Shown one piece after another: positions 7,402 through 12,415 of a stretch of DNA of 12,470 nt; within the stretch, counting starts at the first letter, position 1, and every line of letters begins with the position of its first letter. A program made the translations under genes and the position numbers. The notes under the pieces are model-generated. The model ran no database searches, had not been told where the DNA came from, and was given only the letters and a program-made list of their open reading frames with translations. Source of the DNA: Anaeroplasma sp902783745 (lineage in GTDB: Bacteria > Bacillota_I > Bacilli_A > Acholeplasmatales > Anaeroplasmataceae); assembly GCA_946617655.1 (NCBI GenBank), contig CAMOKL010000037.1, forward strand, positions 1-12,470, given 5' to 3'.

Positions 7402-7489
7402 CTTAATTACAAAATTCGAACCGTATGATTTGAATTAAATATAAAGGTAGAAGAATGATCAGATTAGTCTGGTCTTTTTTCTTTTTATG
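7389..7489 (+). repeat. Left copy of a 101-bp direct repeat (putative attL)
   Basis: This repeat starts in the last 13 bases of tRNA-Ser, runs through the tRNA terminator and matches 10735-10835 at 95 of 101 positions without gaps. It contains the imperfect inverted repeat AATTCGAA (7413-7420) / TTTGAATT (7429-7436) with an 8-base centre, which resembles the arms of a recombinase crossover site. The 345 bases between recA and the next gene hold only the recA terminator, the tRNA and this repeat. Confidence 0.8.
7457..7480 (+). terminator. Terminator after tRNA-Ser
   Basis: GATCAGA (7457-7463), loop TTAG and TCTGGTC (7468-7474) form a 7-bp stem with one G-U pair, followed by six T. The same stem with a different loop occurs in the right repeat copy. 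Confidence 0.85.
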
Positions 7490-7501
7490 ATTATTAATAT
7501 A

Positions 7502-7537
7502 TGATAAAATAAAGGCAGAATAAATCGATTCGAGGTG
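7502..7537 (+). promoter_or_regulatory. Promoter and ribosome site of the 330-residue gene
   Basis: TGA-TAAAAT (7502-7510) is an extended -10 within ATATATGATAAAAT, the string shared with other gene starts in the island. No good -35 is seen. GAGGTG at 7532-7537 lies 7 bases before ATG 7545 but only 1 base before ATG 7539, which decides the start. Confidence 0.5.
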
Positions 7538-7544
7538 AATGCTT

Positions 7545-8537
7545 ATGGATAAATTTTATAAATTGGAAAGATATCTAAGTATAAAAATCGAAGATGAATT
7601 TAAGTTATCATTCGATGAAATAGAAAAAATTCTAGGCTTCAAATTAACCTATTCAGCATATCAATACACTGCATATTGGCAACCTAGTGCGACACATACA
7701 TTTGCTAATACAGTTGAAATGTGTGGTTTTAAAATGAAACCCAATCTTTACAATAAGACAGTTATATTTTATAGAGATGAATATGAAAAGGCTGCTAAAA
7801 AAGATCGAGTTAATGAACATACTATAAATAAAAAGAAGATAATACCTAATAATGTAGAACAAATGGATGAAGCTAGTTTTTCTAAATTTGTGGATAGATT
7901 TATTTATGTTTATAGTACAGATGCCAATAGTAGATATATGTCATATGATCATATAAGAAAAGCATTCTTATATAATAGAGAGAATGAAAACTCTAGAGAT
8001 TATATTACATTAAATCTTTATGCATATCTAGCAAGTTGGGGAATGTTAAGGAATTCTTTTTTGATGCAAAAGGATTATACTTTCTCTAGACCTGTAGTTG
8101 ATGTTTTATGTAGTAATAAATATAAATCATTAATAAATTATAATCCTTTAACTGATAACGGACTTAGTAAGGCTTCTTTAATTGAAGAATTAGTATGGGA
8201 TATTAAAAGATGTTATATTGGTAAAGAATATTTTGAAGAAGGTAGCAATCAAGTCAAGAAAATTGATAATGTTACTGATACCCTTGTATCAAAGATTATT
8301 CTTGGTACATTGGGATGTACTGTGGCATATGATAGATATGTAAAACTTGGATTATCAAGTCATAAATTATCTCAGAAACTATCTTTTAATTCAATCATTG
8401 AGTTAAGAGATTTTGCTAAAGCTAATGATATTGCAATAAGAAAAGCATTATCAAGACTTGGTGATATTTATACTCCTATGAAGATACTTGATATGTATTT
8501 CTTTGAAAAAGGATTTGAAGAAGAAAAGAACAAATAA
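7545..8537 (+). CDS. Conserved hypothetical protein with an N-terminal DUF7662-like domain
   Basis: I do not know its function. Residues 4-77 follow a pattern I know from a family of uncharacterised proteins: a tyrosine-led YL start, LSFDEIEKILGFKL (21-34) and SAYQYTAYW (37-45). A nearby GF and a final aromatic-rich strand, VIFYRDEY (73-80), complete it. This resembles the small DUF7662-type domain. After a Lys- and Asn-rich linker (81-107), the rest (108-330) is mostly helical, with DYITLNLYAYLASWGMLRNS (152-171) and the conserved-looking PMKILDMYFFEKG near the C-terminus. There is no signal peptide, membrane span or nucleotide-binding loop. It is the first gene of the island, so accessory or defence roles are possible. 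That rests on context alone. Confidence 0.75.
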   Translation: MDKFYKLERYLSIKIEDEFKLSFDEIEKILGFKLTYSAYQYTAYWQPSATHTFANTVEMCGFKMKPNLYNKTVIFYRDEYEKAAKKDRVNEHTINKKKIIPNNVEQMDEASFSKFVDRFIYVYSTDANSRYMSYDHIRKAFLYNRENENSRDYITLNLYAYLASWGMLRNSFLMQKDYTFSRPVVDVLCSNKYKSLINYNPLTDNGLSKASLIEELVWDIKRCYIGKEYFEEGSNQVKKIDNVTDTLVSKIILGTLGCTVAYDRYVKLGLSSHKLSQKLSFNSIIELRDFAKANDIAIRKALSRLGDIYTPMKILDMYFFEKGFEEEKNK

Positions 8538-8564
8538 TAAAAATAATTAGATTATAAGAATGAT

Positions 8565-8595
8565 AGGCCAAATTCAAGAGATTTTGGTCTTTTTT
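8565..8595 (+). terminator. Terminator after the 330-residue gene
   Basis: AGGCCAAA (8565-8572) pairs with TTTGGTCT (8583-8590) with one G-U pair around a 10-base loop, followed by T to 8595. The preceding AAGAATGAT and the TGGTCTTTTTTCT ending match the tRNA-Ser terminator region closely. Confidence 0.8.
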
Positions 8596-8604
8596 CTGAA
8601 TATA

Positions 8605-8613
8605 TGATATAAT
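8605..8613 (+). promoter_or_regulatory. Extended -10 promoter of the 68-residue gene
   Basis: TGA-TATAAT at 8605-8613 is a near-ideal extended -10 in ATATATGATATAAT. TTGGTC at 8584-8589 could serve as -35 with spacing 18, but it overlaps the preceding terminator stem. Transcription would begin near 8620, downstream of a TTG codon at 8614, which is therefore not the start. Confidence 0.6.
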
Positions 8614-8643
8614 TTGACATGTTTGGATGGTGAGTATTTAAAT

Positions 8644-8850
8644 ATGAAGAACGAAGAATACTATATTAATAAAGCAAGAGAATATGCACAGCGAAATCCT
8701 AGTAAAACTGTTGAAGAATTTATAGAAGATAATAATTATTTTAATAATTTATGTAAATATGATAAAAAACATTATTTCAAATCGATTTGCAGATTCTTTC
8801 CTGGTTCCGATCCGGATTCCGCCCAACTATTATCTGAAATAAAAGATTAA
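8644..8850 (+). CDS. Small hypothetical protein, 68 residues
   Basis: I do not recognise this protein. It is short, charged and soluble, with no membrane span. Its first half is probably helical (KNEEYYINKAREYAQRNP) and the second half has KKHYFKSICRFFPGSDPDS. The start at ATG 8644 is supported by GGTGAG at 8629-8634, 9 bases upstream. A TTG start at 8614 would give 78 residues but falls before the predicted transcription start. The stretch 8800-8830 uses CCG, TCC and GCC codons, richer in G and C than anything around it. It has its own promoter between two apparent transcription units. Confidence 0.6.
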   Translation: MKNEEYYINKAREYAQRNPSKTVEEFIEDNNYFNNLCKYDKKHYFKSICRFFPGSDPDSAQLLSEIKD

Positions 8851-8870
8851 AAATTTAATTTTTTAATTAA

Positions 8871-8899
8871 TTGACATAATTAATTCAAAGGCTTATAAT
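8871..8899 (+). promoter_or_regulatory. Perfect consensus promoter upstream of the HNH gene
   Basis: TTGACA (8871-8876) and TATAAT (8894-8899) are both perfect and are separated by exactly 17 bases. This is the strongest promoter in the window. It lies nearly 190 bases before the HNH start, so the transcript carries a long leader of about 180 bases. The -10 box is also the outer end of a 14-bp inverted repeat (8895-8908 / 8962-8975). Confidence 0.85.
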
Positions 8900-9086
8900 A
8901 TCATTGCAATTTAGATAAACTGACCAGCTTTAAATTTCTAAAGCTTGACTAATTAATCTTCTGTAATGATATTATGAGGATTACCCTTTGAGGTTGATAT
9001 CGATAGGCCACCCTATGATTAGTCACATGATTTTTCTAAGTTGACATTAATCATAAGGAGGCAAAAGCTTTTGCCCATTTTTAAGT
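8900..9086 (+). ncRNA. Candidate structured leader or small RNA before the HNH gene
   Basis: No open reading frame fits here, but the sequence folds well on paper. AGCTTTA (8926-8932) and TAAAGCT (8939-8945) form a hairpin inside the long inverted repeat 8895-8908 / 8962-8975. ATAGG (9003-9007) pairs with CCTAT (9012-9016). Alternatively TATGATTAGTCA (9014-9025) pairs with TGAC plus TAATCATA (9042-9055, two bases bulged) and reaches into the AAGGAGG ribosome site at 9055-9061. TGACTAAT (8946-8953) can also pair with ATTAGTCA (9018-9025), which would be a pseudoknot that breaks the sequestering stem. This looks like a switching leader or a free small RNA. It does not match any riboswitch class I know. 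Confidence 0.45.
9057..9082 (+). promoter_or_regulatory. Palindromic hairpin with displaced ribosome site before the HNH gene
   Basis: GGCAAAAGCTTTTGCC at 9060-9075 is a perfect 16-base palindrome, followed by CATTTTT. Its left edge merges with the only good Shine-Dalgarno, AAGGAGG (9055-9061), which is 25 bases before ATG 9087. Folding the hairpin would bring the two closer, or the element could act as a terminator for a leader RNA. Both readings are open. Confidence 0.45.
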
Positions 9087-10061
9087 ATGAGTAAAAGCAA
9101 TTTTTTATTTATGGATCTTAATAGAGAAACAGCAATGCGTCTTTGGAATAAGACTTTTGGTAAAGAAACTAAGGTACATGACTTTACTGGAAGAGTAATG
9201 GTTAAAGGTGCATACAATGATCGTAAAAGCGATTATGGGTGGAATGTAGATCACATTTTACCTCAAAGTAAGGGTGGAGTAACAGCTGATCACAATTTAA
9301 TTTGTTGTCACATTAAAACTAATGATGAGAAAGCTGATAAATTTCCATGCTTTACTGCAAATGAAAAGAAGTTTGAGATTGTTAAAGTTCAAAATCATTA
9401 TGAGATTAGAATCATTGACAAGGTTTCAAATGAAGTAAAGAATGATACGGAAGAAGAAACAGATTTCTTTGATCATTCTTCAGCAATTAAACTTTACAAA
9501 AAGTTTAAAGGATTACAAACAAAGACAAGATTTGTTGGTACAGTAGAAATAATACTTAAAGGTATTAATGGTGCTGATACTGCAATTACTGACTTTGTTG
9601 AATCATTATTTGAACAAGAAGATGTTCAATTTGCTGGTGGAGATAATAATTATTATTCCGGAGCAGATGTAAGGATTTTAGTAAAAAGCTATGAAATGTT
9701 TTTTAAAGATAATATTTCAGAACTATTGGATAAATGTATTTTATTAAATACATATCTAAACTATTATTTTAAACCAATTGGAGCTATTGATGATTATTTC
9801 ATTAATTTCCGTCTTGATGATTATAGAGATAGAAAAGAAATGTATAAGAACGATAGTAGATTAAGTTTTCCAAGCAGATATGATTTAACAAGAACTGATG
9901 CTAGATTAAGAATTAATAATCTAGTTATTAACAATTGTAATGATGCTAAAGAAAGACTTAAAAATATTAATATAAGTTCAAATACTGATTATTTTTATGA
10001 TTATCCAATTGTTTACACAAACTTATCAAAAAATTTAGAGAAGGAGGTTAAGGGCAAGTAG
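9087..10061 (+). CDS. HNH endonuclease-fold protein
   Basis: The N-terminal part has an HNH (beta-beta-alpha metal) nuclease motif: D55-H56 in GWNVDHILPQSKGG, N70 in ADHNL, and H75 and N79 in CCHIKTNDEKADK. The usual distal His is replaced by Asn in the TNDEK segment, a known HNN variant. Residues 1-50 carry a conserved-looking lead, RETAMRLWNKTFG and DFTGRVMVKGAYNDR. Residues 130-324 form a larger unrecognised domain with FVGTVEIILKGI (149-160) and a Tyr- and Asn-rich helical tail. I see no RuvC domain and no PLMP-type N-terminus, so this is not IscB. Likely it cuts DNA; the target is unknown. Start ATG 9087 is the only in-frame start downstream of the stop at 9054, except an internal Met at 9111. 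No ribosome site lies at normal distance. Confidence 0.8.
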   Translation: MSKSNFLFMDLNRETAMRLWNKTFGKETKVHDFTGRVMVKGAYNDRKSDYGWNVDHILPQSKGGVTADHNLICCHIKTNDEKADKFPCFTANEKKFEIVKVQNHYEIRIIDKVSNEVKNDTEEETDFFDHSSAIKLYKKFKGLQTKTRFVGTVEIILKGINGADTAITDFVESLFEQEDVQFAGGDNNYYSGADVRILVKSYEMFFKDNISELLDKCILLNTYLNYYFKPIGAIDDYFINFRLDDYRDRKEMYKNDSRLSFPSRYDLTRTDARLRINNLVINNCNDAKERLKNINISSNTDYFYDYPIVYTNLSKNLEKEVKGK

Positions 10062-10077
10062 AATTGCTTTTGCCTCC
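10041..10077 (+). repeat. Imperfect hairpin across the HNH stop codon
   Basis: GGAGG (10043-10047) pairs with CCTCC (10073-10077), with further partial pairing inside, spanning the TAG stop (10059-10061). It shares AAGGAGG and GCTTTTGCC with the palindrome before the gene, and both are followed by AAGTATGA. The HNH gene is therefore bracketed by related sequence blocks. Confidence 0.5.
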
Positions 10078-10089
10078 AATTAATGAAAG

Positions 10090-10115
10090 TATGACTGGTG
10101 GCGGTCATATTTTTT
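10090..10115 (+). terminator. Terminator after the HNH gene
   Basis: TATGACTG (10090-10097), loop GTGG and CGGTCATA (10102-10109) form an 8-bp stem with one G-U pair, followed by six T. The stem is well placed to end the HNH transcript. Confidence 0.85.
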
Positions 10116-10122
10116 ATTTATC

Positions 10123-10148
10123 TTGAATATATGATGTTATGCTATAAT
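10123..10148 (+). promoter_or_regulatory. Extended -10 promoter of the membrane-protein gene
   Basis: TGC-TATAAT at 10140-10148 is an extended -10. Upstream, TTGAATATATGAT (10123-10135) repeats the island's ATATATGAT string. The leader of about 100 bases up to the next gene holds no other gene. It contains a 6-bp hairpin, CTATAA (10183-10188) / TTATAG (10195-10200). Confidence 0.55.
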
Positions 10149-10258
10149 ACAAATAAAGATATATATAATTTCTGTAATTGCTCTATAAAGTACATTATAG
10201 GAAAGAAAGTAAAAAATGATGAAAAGATAATAATCGTTTTGAAAGGAATAATATTAAA

Positions 10259-10705
10259 ATGTCATATGATAAAAGATTTTTTGTTAGCAGAATTACATTG
10301 ATTATTTTATGCATAGCATGTACAATATTTTTGGCTTTTTTGGTTATAACTCTAGCTTTAAATGTTGATATTGATTTGAATAAAGGAGAACACATAGCAT
10401 TAATTATTTTTATATTCGTCTTTCTTTTATTCTTAGTATATTTATTTTATATAACGTGCAAAGCAAGGTTTTCAAAAATAGTTTTTTACAAAGAAGGTCA
10501 CATAGTACAAATATATGATAAAATCTTAAAAGAATATGAGGTTGATTTTGAATTAATAAAAATTATTGTAAAGACTTTCAATGCTGAATACATTAAGATT
10601 AGAATCATATTTAAAGAGAAAACGATTATTGATACTATAACTAACAAAAAAGATTTTTATGATGAAATAAAGAAAGTTAACATAAATTATACATTAATTG
10701 ATTAA
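10259..10705 (+). CDS. Small membrane protein with two transmembrane spans
   Basis: I do not recognise a named family. The 148-residue product has two clear hydrophobic spans, about residues 11-34 and 46-67, linked by a short loop with NVDIDLNKGEH. A soluble C-terminal part of about 80 residues follows, rich in Lys, Ile and Phe and likely beta-strand-rich (ARFSKIVFYKEGHIVQIYD). The two-span hairpin plus a soluble strand-rich domain resembles small YcxB- or PH-like membrane proteins, but I cannot confirm that. AAAGGA (10242-10247) lies 11 bases before the ATG, slightly long. It is the last gene before the right repeat and has no terminator of its own before that repeat. Confidence 0.65.
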   Translation: MSYDKRFFVSRITLIILCIACTIFLAFLVITLALNVDIDLNKGEHIALIIFIFVFLLFLVYLFYITCKARFSKIVFYKEGHIVQIYDKILKEYEVDFELIKIIVKTFNAEYIKIRIIFKEKTIIDTITNKKDFYDEIKKVNINYTLID

Positions 10706-10734
10706 TAATAATATTACGGTTCAATTACCTTGTT

Positions 10735-10835
10735 TCTTGCTCCGCCACTTAATTATAAAATTCGAACCATATGATTTGAATTAAATATACAAGTAGAAGA
10801 ATGATCAGAGTAATCTGGTCTTTTTTCTTTTTATG
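10735..10835 (+). repeat. Right copy of the 101-bp direct repeat (putative attR)
   Basis: This copies the last 13 bases of tRNA-Ser, including CCA (TCTTGCTCCGCCA), and the following 88 bases. It does so without the remaining tRNA, so it cannot produce a tRNA. It differs from the left copy at six positions, two of them in the terminator region. Confidence 0.8.
10803..10826 (+). terminator. Terminator in the right repeat copy
   Basis: GATCAGA (10803-10809), loop GTAA and TCTGGTC (10814-10820) form a 7-bp stem, followed by six T. The two differences from the left copy fall at the loop (TTAG becomes GTAA), so the stem is kept. Here it probably ends the membrane-protein transcript. Confidence 0.8.
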
Positions 10836-10850
10836 GATGTTTTAAGTAGC

Positions 10851-10925
10851 AATAAAACCTTATTAATGGTATAATTTGAATAGTGTTTTATTCCATATAA
10901 TACATATTATAAGAAGTATCGGAGG
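10851..10925 (+). promoter_or_regulatory. hsdM promoter, possible operator and ribosome site
   Basis: TGG-TATAAT (10867-10875) is an extended -10; TAGCAA at 10847-10852 is a weak -35 with spacing 17. An inverted repeat, AATAAAAC (10851-10858) and GTTTTATT (10885-10892), brackets the -10 symmetrically, as an operator would. GGAGG at 10921-10925 lies 8 bases before the ATG. Confidence 0.5.
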
Positions 10926-10933
10926 AATCATTT

Positions 10934-12415
10934 ATGGCATTAATAAATGAAAATGTCTTATGGGCATCTGCTGATAAATTAAGAGGCAGTGTTGCACCAT
11001 CAGATTATATGCATATTACATTAGGATTAATATTTTTAAAATATATATCAGATAGATTTGATGATAAATATAAATCTTTAGTTGAAGAAGGCGAAGGCTT
11101 TGAAAATGATAAAGATGAATACATAGCCGACCATATATTCTGGGTTCCTGAAAAATCTAGATGGAACTATGTAGCATCATTTTCAAAACAAGAAGAAATA
11201 GGTCAAAAATTAGATGAAGCTTTCATTGAACTTGAAAAAGAAAATGAAGAATTAAAAGGAATTTTACCTAAAACATATTCTAAACCAGAAGTTGATAAAA
11301 GAAGATTAGGTGAATTAATTGATTTATTTACTAACCAATTAGTTACTGAAGATAAAGAAGGAGACTTCATGGGACAAGTTTATGAATATTTTATGTCTAA
11401 ATTTGCTCGTAAGCTTGGAGAAAAAGGTGGAGAATTCTTTACACCTAGATGTATCGTTAAATTATTAGTTGCGATGATTAATCCAACAAATGGTAGAGTA
11501 TATGATCCATGTTGTGGTTCAGGTGGTATGTTTGTTCAATGCGCTGAATTCGTAAAAGCTCATTCAGGTAATGTTAATGATATTTCAGTATATGGACAAG
11601 AAATGAATTCAACTACATGGAAATTAGCTAAAATGAACCTTGCTATTAGAGGTATATCAGCTAATTTAGGAGAAGCACCTGGTGATACATTCTTTGATGA
11701 TAAACATAAAACATTAAGATGTGATTATATATTAGCTAACCCACCATTTAATATTAGTGATTATGGTCAACCTAAATTACAAGGAGATCCTAGATGGGAA
11801 TTTGGTACACCACCAGAAGGGAATGCAAACTATGCATGGATTGAACATATGTATTCTAAATTATCACAAGATGGTGTAGCAGGTTTTGTATTAGCAAATG
11901 GTTCATTATCTACATCTAATAAACAAGAATATGAAATTAGAAAGAATATGTTAGATAAAGGCAAAATTGATTGTATTATTACATGTCCCGATAAATTATT
12001 CTATACAACTGGTATCCCAGTATCATTATGGTTTGTTAGAAAATGTAAAAAAGACAACAATGTTCTCTTTATAGATGCTAGAAATCTAGGAGAAATGATT
12101 GATAGGAAAGTAAGAGAATTAAAACAAGAAGATATTGATTTAATTTCTAATACTTATAGAGCATGGAGAGGTGAATCAGAAACTAAATATGAAGATAAAA
12201 AAGGTTTCTGTAAATCAGCTACTTTAGATGAAATAATAGCTAATGATTATACATTAGTTCCTGGTAGATATGTAGGTATTGATGATTCTAATAAGATGAC
12301 AGAAGAAGAAATCAATGCTGAAATAAAGAAAACATCAGAAGAATTATTAAAATTATTTGAAGAAAGCAAAGAATTAGAAGCAAAGGTTATAGATATTTTA
12401 AAGCAAAACTTATAA
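10934..12415 (+). CDS. hsdM: Type I restriction-modification DNA methyltransferase subunit (HsdM)
   Basis: HsdM uses S-adenosylmethionine to methylate adenine in DNA, in a complex with the specificity subunit HsdS, and also with HsdR for restriction. The 493-residue product is full length for the family. It has the HsdM N-terminal helical domain (LWASADKLRG, about 9-18, to about 150) and the FFTPR lead at 168-172. The SAM-binding motif I is DPCCGSGGMF (191-200), and the catalytic motif IV is NPPF (269-272), of the N6-adenine type. The C-terminus is a charged helix (LLKLFEESKELEAKVIDIL) of the kind that contacts HsdS. No plus-strand hsdS with a recognisable start follows. The opposite strand instead carries an HsdS-like end that overlaps the hsdM tail. 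Confidence 0.95.
   Translation: MALINENVLWASADKLRGSVAPSDYMHITLGLIFLKYISDRFDDKYKSLVEEGEGFENDKDEYIADHIFWVPEKSRWNYVASFSKQEEIGQKLDEAFIELEKENEELKGILPKTYSKPEVDKRRLGELIDLFTNQLVTEDKEGDFMGQVYEYFMSKFARKLGEKGGEFFTPRCIVKLLVAMINPTNGRVYDPCCGSGGMFVQCAEFVKAHSGNVNDISVYGQEMNSTTWKLAKMNLAIRGISANLGEAPGDTFFDDKHKTLRCDYILANPPFNISDYGQPKLQGDPRWEFGTPPEGNANYAWIEHMYSKLSQDGVAGFVLANGSLSTSNKQEYEIRKNMLDKGKIDCIITCPDKLFYTTGIPVSLWFVRKCKKDNNVLFIDARNLGEMIDRKVRELKQEDIDLISNTYRAWRGESETKYEDKKGFCKSATLDEIIANDYTLVPGRYVGIDDSNKMTEEEINAEIKKTSEELLKLFEESKELEAKVIDILKQNL

Larger units (their letters stand above)
7402..10747 (+). mobile_element. Putative tRNA-Ser-associated genomic island without a visible integrase
   Basis: The span between corresponding points of the two direct repeats is 3,346 bp. 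It carries a 330-residue protein of unknown function, a 68-residue protein, a structured non-coding stretch, an HNH-fold protein and a small membrane protein, all on the plus strand. No recombinase, transposase or replication gene is visible, so movement would need an enzyme in trans, or the element is a decayed remnant. The boundaries are inferred from the repeats; the exact crossover point is not known. Confidence 0.5.

Noticed and set aside
7653..7862. Minus-strand reading frame of 69 codons
   Set aside because: It lies antisense inside the 330-residue gene, is dominated by Phe and Ile from the opposite strand's composition, and has no ribosome site or known motif.
8614..8643. TTG start that would lengthen the small protein to 78 residues
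   Set aside because: It begins immediately after the -10 box, before the likely transcription start. ATG 8644 has a better ribosome site.
8900..10061. HEARO or IscB-type RNA-guided nuclease (non-coding RNA plus HNH gene)
   Set aside because: The HNH protein has no RuvC motifs, no arginine-rich bridge helix and no PLMP-type N-terminus, and the leader does not show the HEARO pattern I know. Only the superficial order, RNA then HNH, is similar.
10098..10301. Plus-strand reading frame of 67 codons starting inside the HNH terminator hairpin
   Set aside because: The GTG start lies in the terminator loop, before the local promoter, and it overlaps the better-supported membrane-protein gene in another frame.
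10195..10395. Minus-strand reading frame of 66 codons
   Set aside because: It is antisense to the membrane-protein gene, with no ribosome site or recognisable motif.
10714..10734. Decayed tRNA T arm before the right repeat (GGTTCAATTACC)
   Set aside because: The likeness to GGTTCGAATCC is short and needs a 5-base shift, so it may be chance. The repeat is only reliable from 10735.
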